A stretch of DNA of 64,000 bases from Marisa cornuarietis (Eukaryota > Mollusca > Gastropoda > Architaenioglossa > Ampullariidae), in the NCBI GenBank assembly GCA_004794655.1, contig SMMW01000033.1, positions 2,173,501 through 2,237,500 on the forward strand, written 5' to 3'. Shown piece by piece: positions 23,070-34,300 of the stretch. Under the pieces are notes generated by a model. That model was given only the letters and a program-made list of their open reading frames with translations, was not told the origin of the DNA and made no database searches. The position numbers and the translations under genes were made by a program. The stretch's first letter is position 1. Every line of letters begins with the position of its first letter.

Positions 23070-25475
23070 TGTAAAGTCAGACGCTTTTCGCCTTGAGTGA
23101 GCAAAGTGCGCATGCGATCAAAGTGTCGGCTTGCGAGCGTGAGTGTGGCGAAGTTACGAGAAGCTCGTCCGAATGTCCACCGGAAGTAGGGTTGAGAGAC
23201 GTGTGACAAGCGTGAAATGGCGCGCTACACTCTTCATTACAGACAGCAGAAGGAAATACCGTAACTGGTCTTGAAAACACGAGAAAAGAAATACCGCTCC
23301 TGGTCTTAGCAGTAGCAAGAAAAAGCACGAAGGACCACGTACGAAGTAACAGAAGCAACCATACACAGCAGCAAGGAAAAGGATATAACTTGTGGCGTGT
23401 CTTGGTTAGGAACGCCAGTGTCACTCCATGAACGAACGGTACGCTCTAAGTGAAGATGGTAATTCTTACATTCTACTTCTTGCAAACATTACATTATAGA
23501 TCTTCCGTTGCAGACGTTGTAATCGCTCTGTCCATCCATGAGGGAGAGGTGTGAGAAGATTGGTCTGTCCCTAGTCTCACTTCTTACAAACGGTTAGCTT
23601 ATTCGTCCTTGACGCTCTTTTACATTTACTTGCGCCTTTCATTTAATCCACGCAATGATGAGAAAGCGGAAATGAACAGCTACAAATGCTGAATAGAAAT
23701 TGTGAAACACGATTTTTTGCTGTGCAGAATCGAGTACGAAGTGATTCACCAACTTAACTGAGCGAGGAGGGCTAGGCTGCATGTTTTACTCACCCAGTCA
23801 GTAGTTCAGCTACGTCGTGGCAGTCTAGTCCATCCCTGTAAGCAGCTGCCCCACCTAGAGAAAAAGCAGGCAAAGTAGGAAAGATTTGAATCTACATGAG
23901 TTTTACTGCCTTGGTGACTTTAGTTTTTTCGCTGCATTGCCGAAACGCATGTCAGTTGAGCTGAAGCCAAGACGAATTTATCTGAATGTTCAGATAAGAC
24001 AACTACTTCTGTTTCTTTATCAGCTATCATGCTTTTTAGTGCTGCATAAGGGTTTGTCTGTGCAACAGGAAATGAAAATATATTATCATTAATTTTGATA
24101 CAAAAGGCCATTTCAACGTAACATTAGTGGAGAAATATTTTCTTTCGGTGCATGTTGCCTTTTTGGCTTCACTTGCGTTACGTGCATACATTTTTTTATT
24201 GTTGCACAACGGAAGAGTTTTATTCTGAAAACAGGATATGCTTCCACTGCAAAATCAAACGAGTCGCAGTACAGGAGATGAAGCATCTGTAATGGTCGAG
24301 AGATCACAGAAATATAGAAGCGATCTAGGCATTTGCCGAAGAAAGCAGAGCAACATTGTATTCATCCTAGTGTACACCCTTCCGCCCCTCTTTATACGTC
24401 CTTACCAGTTACTACGAGCAACCTTCCTTTTGTATTCTTTTTTGTATTCTCTATTCCCTCTTTCACATTTTTAGGGAGGGAGGAGGAAATAACATTTTGT
24501 ATCTGACAAAAGCTGATAATTCATGTCAGATGCTGTGCAGCTGAAGGTCTGATTGCCCAATTTAATAAAAGCAGAAAGAGTATCCCGACATGCACTGCAG
24601 AAACGCAGACAGCTGTCGGTCTATTTTTGCTGTAATGGCGTGCTTCCGGAGATCTGATGTTGGTGGTGGTCTAGAGATGTAGCATGCGCGCTGTAGAACA
24701 GGCAGCGAGTGCTCCTGAATGAGCTTCCATGTTGAGCGTAGAAACAAGCAAACAAGACTAAAAGCTGTGACAAATAAAAGCACCGCAAAAAAGAAACAGC
24801 AGCAAAAGAGAAGATGGTATAAAAAAAGAGAATTTTAACTAAAAACAAAGTAAGGATGAAGCCGTTTGTCAACTTGTCATTGAACGACATTGTAAAATAT
24901 TCGTGATGGAAGATTGCGAATTTGGAAAAGTGCAACAGAAACTCAAGAATTTTCTTTAACGCTTGCTTTGTTACATACAAAAATCTCACGAATAGAGCAT
25001 AAAAAGTCACCCACTGATTATCATTAAAATTAGACCGTTACAAAAGTGAACGACCGTGTCAACTGAAGTCAACAGTCACAGTGTGTCGAGTGAGTTTCAC
25101 TTTCACACCGATTCATTTTCACAACATCAACACTCGGTGAAAGATCAAGAGCTCAAAGGCGTCGGTTTGTTCGAAAGACAACACCAAACCTTTCAACCTC
25201 AAACATTTATCAAAGGCGGTTAGAGAGGAACAGGGCGGAGAGGCAAAGTCTAAACACGTTCAGCTTAGCGGCTATGGCGCAATGGCGTGATCCTATGGTG
25301 GCCAATCAAACAGGCATCTCAAGTGCTTCTGCAGAATCTCGGTGTTAGTTCGCCTGAGATGAAAGGCGTCAAGAGGAAATATTTTGGGAAGATAATTTAA
25401 AACTTTATTTTCGAGCCACGCACGGTCATCTTATGACGATTACCGCGACCCTCTCTGAAAAGAATCAAACTTCAT
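23070..25475. other. No gene recognised; CpG-richer at 23.07-23.23 kb
   Basis: A minus-strand 115-codon frame at 23077-23424 has a leucine-rich hydrophobic stretch, but it opens with GTG rather than ATG and resembles nothing known. The plus strand has a short direct repeat (GAAATACCG at 23253 and 23288, each followed by CTGGTCTT). The remainder to 25.4 kb is AT-rich. Confidence 0.4.
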
Positions 25476-25479
25476 GAGT

Positions 25480-25556
25480 CCCCCCCCTCACTCTCTCATT
25501 CTCTCTCTCTTTCATTCTCTCTCTCACTCTCTCTCTCTCTCACACACACACACACA
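25480..25556. repeat. C-tract, (CT)n and (CA)n compound microsatellite
   Basis: A run of seven or more C leads into imperfect CT repeats and finally eight CA units. Confidence 0.92.
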
Positions 25557-25559
25557 GAG

Positions 25560-26105
25560 TTACTCTCTCGCTTGCTAACTTGTGACATGCTTCGCGCTCA
25601 GGCCCGGCACTTTTTTATTATTAACGAACGTTATAAACAAAAGCTGTGAGATAGTGTTCGTATACGACTGATGCACAGACCATAAGTACGCACTGTAAAA
25701 GAAGTTGTTGAAGTCACCGCACAGCCATCTTTCCACTCGTACTGATGTATAAACCAACATGGAGCATGAACAGATTGATACCTACCGCCTTCGTTTTGAA
25801 ATCTAGAAATTAAAAAAACAGTACAAGAAAAAAAAGCAACGTTTAAAGTTAATGCAAAATGCGAAAACACGGAGCAAAGCAGTCCAAAAACAAAATAAGT
25901 TATCACATTATGAGTTCTAATATGTAAGCCAGTTGAGTTTAGGCAGAACACGTCCCTAGCTTCAGATCATAGTACATGCAACATTGCCTGAAAACGTGTC
26001 TGCGAAGACAGAAACAGATTTATCTCGCAAGAGCTCGTATGCTCTAATGTTGTCAGGGCTTGACTGTGGACCAAACTGGTCCGGATGTTATTTTGAAGTA
26101 TTTTA
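25560..26105. other. No gene recognised
   Basis: Overlapping minus-strand frames (61 and 106 codons) have no domain resemblance. Confidence 0.5.
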
Positions 26106-26109
26106 GCTT

Positions 26110-26162
26110 GATGTATGTTAGTTTGACATATGTTAGTTCGACATATGTTAATATGACATATC
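26110..26162 (+). repeat. 15-bp tandem repeat, 3.5 copies
   Basis: GACATATGTTAGTTY-type units start at 26110, 26125, 26140 and 26155, exactly 15 bases apart, with a few substitutions. Confidence 0.88.
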
Positions 26163-26341
26163 CATGTGTATGATGATACGAGGGGAGGCAGCTCCCATCA
26201 AATTTGTTAAATAGTACATTCTGTTTGTACAGAGTTTAACCCAGTAATTCAAAATAAATTGAACTCTCAAAGACTTTTATGGAAATGAATAAAGATCTCT
26301 CTCGCCCTCTTTCTGCGCGTGCGTGTGTATTAGTGAAAGTA

Positions 26342-26386
26342 TGTGTGTGTGTGTGTGTGTGCGCGTGTGTTTTTTTGAGAGAGAGA
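26342..26386. repeat. (TG)n ... (GA)n microsatellite
   Basis: TG run with a GCGCG interruption, then T7 and five GA units. Confidence 0.9.
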
Positions 26387-26389
26387 TTA

Positions 26390-29300
26390 GTGTGTATGGG
26401 TGCTTTCATATGCCTGTGTGTTGGAGAGAAGAAAGTGAAGACTAAGAGAGACAACATCAGTGGATACTCTCGAAAAATGCAAACGCTCAAGCAGCCTCAC
26501 AAAGAGATGGGAACCAGATGCGTTCGTTTCAACCATTTTCTCATAACCCGTAATATTTTCCGTCAACCGAAAACCTCACTCGTTTGCCAATGAGAGTCTA
26601 TCAAAGCTCGTTGTTAGATGAAAAGCTTGGAGAGAAAGGCGAGCCCATGACATCATACGAGTGCTAATAGAATGATAAAGTCTTGGTGGCTCAGACATTT
26701 AGTCGTCATATGCATCATGTTAAGTCAACGCTCTTCAACGTTTTCATGGCAAAGCTGCTTGATAGCTTGATCCTCATCCAGCCCTCATAGTTTCGCCCGT
26801 GGGAGAAAACCGTAAATGTAGTTACAGGTTACAGTCGTTCGTCTGGCGCTGAATGGGAGTTAGTGACAAAACACTTTTTGAAAACTCTAACCATAACGTG
26901 AGGAAAACTTAGTTTACATCCCATTCCATCGGAATTTCTTGAGAGTTGTAAAAGTGAGAAAAAGAAAAATATTGGTCAATTTTGCTTTTTGCTTTTATTC
27001 TTGGATAATGATTATTTTATGCCAACTAAAAAATAATAACACAAATGTGTCATGCATGTTTCTGATACATGATTATCACATGCTCGGCACAAAAATGAAG
27101 TCTCTGAAAATCAACACTGTGATTTTTTAAAACTAAATAATGCTGTTGCTGAAGGATAGGACATGCATAATCGTTTTGAAGTAAAACTAGCATGTCATTT
27201 AAAATATATGGCGTTTCAACAATCTTAATAAAATATAGCCTATTTATTACATTAAAATATACTTCAGCTAAAAACTCGCTTGATTTCGATTTTTTAATTC
27301 TTCTTTAAGAAATGGCCTAAAAAAAAGAAAAGAGGGGTTTTATTTTTTCTGGTTTCCCCTGTCCCTTCTTCCTAAATTCGAGCAAATCTTTTTCTTGGTA
27401 TAGTATCTTTAGACTCGTGAACTCTCTGTAAAAATACAAAAACAAACAAACAAAAACAAAAAACAAAAAAACAAGTTTTTTCAGACTGTTTCTATTTTAT
27501 CTAGATGAAAGAATGATTTTTTTAGGATGAGGACTTTACACATAGAAATGAATGTTCCAGAGACAGGCATAACTTTTGCGTGCAGTGCTCGGTCGAGCTT
27601 ATATCTCAGTGAATTACCTAAAAAGTTCCATGATCAATTTTTGTATGCCTCTATCCAGGTTATTCACACCAAGCAGCCAGACAGCCTATTCAGAGATGAT
27701 ACGCGCATCTGTTTACAGACACCCGTATCATTCATTCACACTCACAAGGTGAAGTATGGATGTTGGTATCTTCTGTAGCGGATACTTGGTTAAATGCGGT
27801 TAAATTCCGTTCACCTTTATTCAGATTACACTCTTCCTTCCTACTACCCACAGCGTTTTGTAGTGAAATCAAGTCTAGATGATTTTTTCAAGTCTGTATC
27901 AGCCTCTTACAATAGTTGACACATTTTGAACTATAGTACACAAACTTTGCGTCTAGCCTCGAAAACTTTTCGACGAACAATTTATCTTCCCATCAAAATA
28001 AATCATTACCAGGAAAGCCTCCTCCAGCAAACTTTCGCTGCCTCGATTGTGCGTAAATTTGTGCTGGCGGCAGGAGAATCAAGTTACTGGCAGAACCTGT
28101 TCATCAAGCCAGTTCAGAAGATGGCAGGTGCTTTTTTTCAAGTTCAGGCGATCTTGATTCTGTATAGTACAATCTTGTTGCTGGCCGAGATACTAGAATT
28201 TGAAACTTGTTTGAATAGAAAAGTCCCTTGTGGTTACTGGTTCTTCCCTATATGTCTAATTGAATAAAGAATCTAACTATTTACTGCTTTCTCGAACATG
28301 GATAGTCATAAAACATAAAAAAAATAAAACTTAAAAAAAATAAAGGTAATAAAAATATTATTATGATGCCACGCAAAATGGTTGATAGAGGAGAGATATG
28401 AAAAGAATGGGGACAATGAAGAAATGCTCGCTAGTCGATGATATTCTTTCACAGAGCTGAAAGTTGTAACGTGGGTGTAAAATGTACGGTGATACAAAAT
28501 GAAAGCAACCAAAGGCTTACACTGATCAAAGGTTTATTCTGAACACTTCAGTATCATGTCAGCGGTTTGAAGTGACAGCATATCGTTTCTTTCTTCCCTT
28601 GATCGTTACACTGTTTCTCTATTAGATGAGACACAAACAAAAATGACTTTGCTGACTGCAAACCTTGTAACGAAGATGAATCCATGCGCTGGTTTGACAA
28701 CAACACATTTCCTTTGGAATATGACTTTGAAGTGTATTTTTTCATAGGATTTATTCATATATTATATTTTTTCCAGCTACACCATGACTTTCTAAATATA
28801 TAAAAGTGCATCAGCAATAATATAGTAAAACTGGTTGAAGAGGCATTAACATCGGTCCCCAGCGTTCTTGTACAGAAGAATATAGACAGTAGATGATAAG
28901 GTTCGATGAACTTGAGTAACGACAGATACTGTTCCTTTATTCTTGAAAGGACTAGTGGGGTGCGATTTCTTTCTGTTAACTGGGTAAATCTCAGAGACTC
29001 TTTCCTGAATTCTCGGTGAATATCCCCTTTCTGTTTTCACGATACATACCTACAAACATCAACCTGCACTAGAAAGAGGTTAAAATCGTGCAATCACATT
29101 TGGAGAAAGATGCACCTATTTAACATAAAAGTTATGGTTCCAGCTCTCCTATTGTTAGGGGATCACGCAACCATGTGTATTCATGTTCAATCCTGACCTC
29201 CATGCTGTTGACCTCTTTCTGTGCATGCTGGTGTTTTTTTCTTTTCAAGGTAAAAAAAATCAGTCACACGTTTCAGATTCTAACGAAGATTCGCTTTAAA

Positions 29301-30110
29301 AAAAATTACCGGCGACTAGCATCCCTCCATTTATGAGGCCCGAAGGTTGTGGGTTCTGGAGGCAGTGGTGATAACAGTAACGAGCAATGATGCTGAGAGC
29401 AAGATTGAGATTATTCAAGCGAAGACCGCAGCGGCAGTGGCAGCGTGTGGGCCGTAAACGATGGAAAACTGTAAGTAGGGCTCCACTTCTCCTGGGCTGC
29501 CCGCAGATATTTGCATCCTCATCTGTCTACCGAAGTCGTTAGGAAAGGAGTGTTGTCCCGGTTGTGATGGCATGCATGCAGCCGACGTTTTCCTGATGAT
29601 GTCGTCGTGCACCGGACGGAATCTGGCTTACGGAAGGTAATCTGTCTTGACGTACAAACGTGCAGATGCTGTGTCCCTTTCTTGTGTTAACGATGGTGGT
29701 CTTTGCAAGCTGCTTTCATTGTGCTGTCAGAGATTATCAGGTTTCAGGTGACTGAAATAAGACTCCTGATACTCATTAGCCCTCGCATGACGTCAGTACA
29801 GTTCTAAATTTAGATCACATTAGTACCTGTGATTACTAACATTCTAAGGTGCTGAGCTAGGCGCGTATGGTGTCTGCTGGGAGGTGTGGGATTCGCTGGC
29901 GTCCTGTAGTTTGCACGGTGGACATAGCTTGATGTCTTTTCCCCCCAGCTGTGTTTGATTTTCTAGACGATTTGTGTGTCATAGCTTAATTATCCCAAAA
30001 TAATGGCATTCGATTTAAGAGATTCCGGGGTTTTTCTAGGAGTTGGCATAACACGAATAAAATATGTAACAAAATAAGTAACATCAGGTGAGTTTCTTAC
30101 CTCTTTTAAA
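26390..30110. other. No gene recognised over 3.7 kb
   Basis: Two plus-strand frames were examined: 27527-27778 (83 codons, preceded by a T-rich tract and TTTTTTTAG, an acceptor-like context) and 27926-28267 (113 codons, containing GGCAG|GTGCTT, a donor-like string). Neither resembles a known family and their codon use looks like background. The block 29.3-29.65 kb is more GC-rich without a recognisable product. Confidence 0.4.
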
Positions 30111-30117
30111 GTTGCTG

Positions 30118-31085
30118 TGGTCAACCATTTCTGAAAAATCCTTCCTTCATGTAAATGATTTGATAAACTATCATCCCATTTCGAATGTATTCTTTTCCTC
30201 GAACCTGTTCGGGAAGAAAACTACATAAGGCGTCTTCTAACTTATCTTGAGTCTCTTTCCACAGTATCATTCTGCCCATTCGACAGCGCAGAAGCGACTT
30301 TGCTGAAGGTCTTAAATGATATTTTGTGTTTGCTGGATAAGGAGCAAATGCCGATACTGGTATTGTTTGATCATTCGACAGCCTTTGAGACGATTTGTCA
30401 TTTAATCTTGTTTAGCCTTACAACTGTTTGCGGTTTTCCAGATTGTACACTAGCATGGCTCGAGTCTTAAGCCAGGCCCTTTTACATGATGGACAGATCT
30501 CAGAAGTTGAGACTTTGACCTTTGGGGTTCCTCGGGGGTCGGTAGTAGGGCAGGTTTTGTTTATTTTATATGCAAAGCCTACATCCCTGTTGGTTCTGTC
30601 TTATGTCGCTTCCAGCCGGTCCTTTACTTGCAGACACTCATACAGTTCTACACTCCAGTCTCACCTGAGATGGCTACACAATGCCTTTCAGATTTTAAAA
30701 TCATGTATCTTGGAAGTTAAATTGGTTACACACTAAAACTTAATGATTAGAAGACAAAAGCTCTGTTGATTTAATAGAAAGTCAATCACGTTACCTGAAT
30801 CAACGCTAAATCCATCAGAGTGGACTTGACTAATGTGCCTTTTCCTTCTTTGGCCAGAAACCTTGGTTTTACAGCGATCTCTAATTCTACAGAGGATGTT
30901 AGTTTACTAATATCTGAAAAACTACGTATTTTGTTCTAACCAATATCATTATGATTTATCTGTATATTTTTGTTCGCACCACCAATATTCTTGCCAGTGC
31001 CTTTGTTTTATTAGGATTTAACTATGTAATACTCTCTTGTCCGGCTGTCTTCGCATCTTTTCAACATACTCCAGCGTCCAACAGC
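30118..31085 (+). pseudogene. Decayed CR1/L2-like LINE reverse transcriptase
   Basis: Pieces in order across drifting frames: VNDLINYHPISN near 30150-30190 (family form DVNDLxNYRPISN); YHSAHSTAEATLLKVLNDIL near 30263-30330, with a one-base shift; LLDKEQMPILVLFDHSTAFE to 30392 (motif A, LLDLSAAFDT in active copies); ISEVETLTFGVPRGSVVGQV, then LFILY to about 30575 (motif B, GVPQGSVLGPxLF); LADTHT near 30627-30650, where FADDTQ is expected and the second catalytic aspartate is lost. Then KLNDxKTKAL near 30736-30765, ARNLGFTAISNSTEDVS near 30856-30900 and a decayed DYCNSLLSGCP region near 31018-31050. These are hallmarks of CR1/L2-group reverse transcriptases. Multiple frameshifts and stops make it non-functional. 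It ends where the SINE begins. Confidence 0.88.
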
Positions 31086-31095
31086 TCCAGAAGTA

Positions 31096-31338
31096 TTAGT
31101 GGGCACTCGGTAGTGTCTTTATAAACACACTCGCTTGCCACCACAGTAGTGAGAGGCCCTGGGTTCACATCTCGTCTCGGAACACTCTCTGTATGTGACA
31201 CCTGTTCGCAGCTCCGGTCGTCGGGGGTTCTCTCCGGTACTACGGTTTCCTTTCTTACCTTCATTCTTCCCTCATAGTGTGAAATCACCTCTAGGTGGAA
31301 ACACTTTCCTGCAATAAAACCCCCAACCAACTAACCAA
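31096..31338 (+). mobile_element. tRNA-derived SINE (family 1, tail b)
   Basis: The tRNA-like head starts near GGGCACTCGGTAGTGTC. GGTTCACATCT (31162-31172) is a B box with one deviation. The shared body TATGTGACACCTGTTCGCAG follows. A central stretch has GGGGTTCTCTCCGGTACTAC and GGTTTCC, resembling a segment recurrent in animal SINEs. The 3' end has CACCTCTAGGTGGAAACACT and GCAATAAAAC, then a CCAA-type simple tail. It abuts or interrupts the CR1/L2-like LINE relic on the same strand. Confidence 0.75.
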
Positions 31339-31339
31339 T

Positions 31340-31720
31340 TTCTGTCATCAGAATCAGGACGAAACCTTTAGTGAATGCATGTTTCCTTATTCACTCCCTC
31401 CGTTATGTGACACGCCATTAGCAGACGACAGATTCTTTCAAACGTGACAGTAAAACACATTTGCTCAAGATACATCTGAAGTGTCAGACTGGCCATTGTT
31501 CCATATAATCTACAACTTTCACTTTGTTGCACAATTTCTACATTTTATATTGTTTACTTGATTAGGCACAGAGTATGGCACGATTATTGTCGTAGAATGT
31601 GTTGCTATTATTATTATTAGTAGTAGTAGATACACAAAGAGTTAACAGTCCCTTCTACTAATCTGTGCTTCGTCGAATTGCTGAAACGGAGCACAATTCT
31701 TAATCTGATCCCAGCTGCTG
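31340..31720. other. No gene; includes (TTA)/(TAG) triplet run
   Basis: A short ATT/TAG triplet microsatellite lies at 31606-31629. Otherwise unique AT-rich sequence. Confidence 0.6.
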
Positions 31721-31721
31721 A

Positions 31722-32252
31722 GCTGTTTACTCAAGGATACAACATGCACGTGGTATTTGTGATTTACTCAACGACACGACCCTTCTATAGTATCTATGAT
31801 TTACTCACATATACTATATACAAATAATATATAGATTTAGTGAAAAATACAGCCTCTAAGACGTATCTATAACTAACTCTAAGATACTATTTGTGACCTT
31901 ATATGTATGATTTACACAAAGATTCTAAACACCGGGTAGTATCTATAATATTGTGACACCAGCGATTTCATACAGACACGACCAGCCAAGGAATACATAT
32001 GATACACGCGTTGATACCACGTCACGAAGCATCTAGGGTTGACAAATATACAACGATATAAAAACTTATCCGATTTATTCAAAGCTGCTAACTGACAAAA
32101 AGTCTGTGAAATTTGCTTAGAGATATTACTCACCGGCTGGTATTTATGATTAACTCAACGATACTACCCACAAAATGATATCTAGGACTTACTCAACGAT
32201 ACACCCTGCTAACGGGTAGGTAGGATTTACTCAAAGACTATGGGATTTCTGC
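31722..32252 (+). repeat. Diverged ~37-bp tandem array, about 14 units
   Basis: Units begin with variants of GATTTACTCAACGATAC and often end in GTATCTAT. Starts were read at 31722, 31761, 31798, 31834, 31871, 31909, 31947 (partial), 31964, 32001, 32038, 32072, 32108, 32148, 32185 and 32224, giving lengths of 39, 37, 36, 37, 38, 38, 17, 37, 37, 34, 36, 40, 37, 39 and 29. The near-constant step despite strong sequence divergence indicates an old minisatellite or satellite fragment. Best-preserved neighbours are the units at 32148 and 32185, which share ACTCAACGATAC. Confidence 0.85.
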
Positions 32253-32259
32253 GATTTAT

Positions 32260-33070
32260 CAGTTGTTTCTTTTTTCTTTATGTCACGAAGGCTTGACTTA
32301 ATAAACTTATATAACCAGTTCAGTTTTAAGCAGGTTATAGTCGGATGTGGTCAAAAAACGTCTGATGCTCTAGCAAAGGAAAATGCAGACGTTATATCAC
32401 GAAGATAACGATGATGACTGATGGGCGAAACAAATACACACTCCTTATCTATCGCTCACTCACTCCTCTCGCTTTCCTATTTCTCGCTCTTTCTCACTCG
32501 CTCGCTCTCTCTTTCCCCCTTTTGCTTTCTCTCTTTTTTCATCCACCCTTTTGGTCTCTGTCTCACTTGGTGCAACTCTTCCCCTGTCATGCGCTCGCGC
32601 ACATCCCCGACACATACATACTTACATCTAAGTATGTAAGTAGAGGGTAGGCATGTACGTAGACAGGTATTCATGTCAGCAAGTAATTCAATAATGCTGC
32701 TCCTCAAGATGAGGAAAACGTGAGGTGACGCTACAGATACAATGCTTTGAGACTTGGATTCTCACTGGCCCTGTGGTGTTTACTGTCATACCAGGAGGTT
32801 TGCTTCATCATCTGAAACTTCGTTCGTTTGCTCTGCGTGATGCTGTCGGAACATCAGTAGATGCTGTTATATTTGTTAAGCCTCTCGCGACGTTCTGAAA
32901 AGACAAAAACAGGCAACAGCGTTAATTGATGGAAAACAGTGCGCGTGCGCAGAGGGGTTCTTAGTCACTCTCAAGATACAGCTCTTCGTTTTGGACTTCC
33001 TTTGAGCTGTCCGTCGGCAAATGGCCAGGAGAATCTTCGTCAACAGTATGTGTTGTCGGCCGTAGTAAGC
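32260..33070. other. No gene recognised; pyrimidine-rich and CpG spots
   Basis: A pyrimidine-rich block spans 32440-32560 with overlapping Ser/Leu frames. TGCGCGTGCGCA at 32940-32951 reads TGCGCACGCGCA on the minus strand, an exact fit to the NRF-1 consensus YGCGCAYGCGCR, but no adjacent exon is recognised. Confidence 0.4.
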
Positions 33071-33072
33071 TT

Positions 33073-33086
33073 GCCAGGGGGCGCTA
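33073..33086 (+). promoter_or_regulatory. CTCF-core-like site
   Basis: GCCAGGGGGCGCTA matches the strongest part of the bilaterian CTCF motif (CCASYAGRKGGCRS, CCAGGGGGCGC in typical vertebrate sites). A similar AGGGGGCGCTA occurs at 45582-45592. Binding is an inference; CTCF is present in molluscs but its motif there is assumed from other bilaterians. Confidence 0.35.
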
Positions 33087-33277
33087 ATTTACCAAACGTT
33101 TTTTTGCTCACCCTGTTTGTGTTTGTATCGACTAGCTGCCAGGAGACAAGTTGGGTAGATTATAATTATGTAATTAATTACCTGAGCGGATAAATTGTTC
33201 GATGTACGTCATTAAATGCATGATATAAATAACTTATTTTGTTTCATATATTTTAGTGCTGTTTAGCAGAGTATTTT

Positions 33278-33294
33278 GTTGTTGTTGTTGTTGT
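33278..33294. repeat. (TTG)n microsatellite
   Basis: Five to six TTG units. Confidence 0.85.
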
Positions 33295-33344
33295 CTTTCG
33301 TGTGGGCTCTTACCAGCAGTCCTTTATCCTTCTTAACTTTGTAT

Positions 33345-33381
33345 TTTCTGCCTCCACGTGGCACTTGTTTATAGGGCTGAG
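33345..33381 (+). mobile_element. Possible SINE body fragment
   Basis: TCTGCCTCCACGTGGCACTT followed by GTTTATAGGGCTG aligns with the body of the SINE at 17645-17814 (CTCTGCATGTAGCATCTGTT, then TACAGGGCTG). No tRNA head is seen. Confidence 0.35.
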
Positions 33382-33689
33382 TTACTTCGTTTTTGATAGT
33401 TTCAGTTGCTTACTCAAACATTCAGTCCCAACAACTAATTTTCTTTTGAAATATCCTAAAATACACTTTTTTGTGAGAATTAAAAAAAAATATAAGCCAA
33501 ACAACACATTTGTGCAAAAGGCCAGCGTGTTTCAACCAAGCATCTGTTATGATTTTAATCTTATTTTATGCGCTAAAGCTTATAACACGAGTAATACACC
33601 TTTCCTCTGATTCCATGTGTATTTGACAGATATTAGGGACCTGTTGGATATTTTTGTCTGAGTGGATAGACCTGCGAAAACTAAGCCAC

Positions 33690-33955
33690 GTGAATTCTCT
33701 AATTATAGGTACTCCTCTGAACACTCAGGCAACTGTAACTTACTTTCCTGTCATTCGATTTACTTCATGAGGGAAATCAGACGACTGTTTCATTCTTTCC
33801 TGTGTTTCGATCTTCTTTTGTGGAGTATTCGGAAATTATTGTGCAGTTTCCTTCGATTCGATGTACTTATATCCGCTTTTGTTTGAGACAATATCTTTTT
33901 GCGGAAATCAGGCAAATATTTCACGTTGACGAAATAAGCTTCTTTGGAATATTAG
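33690..33955 (+). repeat. Loose ~51-bp tandem repeat, 4-5 units
   Basis: TTTCCTGTCATTCGATT-like starts recur at 33744, 33796 and 33847, and GGAAATCAG-like segments at 33772, 33831 and 33903. In one frame the repeat gives SFLCFDLLL followed by SFLRFDVLI, 17 codons apart. Weaker than the array at 31.7 kb. Confidence 0.5.
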
Positions 33956-33959
33956 GAAA

Positions 33960-34220
33960 AGTCTCGAACAGCAGACTCTTCTGCCCCCCTAGCATTAGAT
34001 TGTCTATAAGCAGCACGATGGTCAGTGGTAACAGTTCCAGAAAATCGGTGTGGGTACTTCTGCGTTTCCCGCTTGTTTGTTCAAATAGAAGATGTCCCTT
34101 GTGTTTCTTCTGAGGCAGTGTTGCGCTTCGTGTTTTTTTTTTTAAATTTAAGTCATTGCGTGATATCTTAGACACGCGTATTTCATTCGCACACATACGG
34201 ACTCAAGTACATGCATTCAG
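33960..34220. other. No gene recognised
   Basis: The 103-codon plus frame crossing this segment is largely the translation of the tandem repeat upstream and is not considered a gene. Confidence 0.5.

Positions 34221-34222
<2 letters not shown>

Positions 34223-34294
<72 letters not shown>
34223..34294. repeat. (CA)36 microsatellite
   Basis: Perfect 72-base CA run, the longest dinucleotide repeat in the window. Confidence 0.98.

Positions 34295-34299
<5 letters not shown>

Positions 34300-34300
<1 letters not shown>

Noticed and set aside
23077..23424. 115-codon minus-strand frame with a leucine-rich signal-peptide-like segment
   Set aside because: It opens with GTG rather than ATG, which animal genes rarely use, and lacks any homology or cleavage context.
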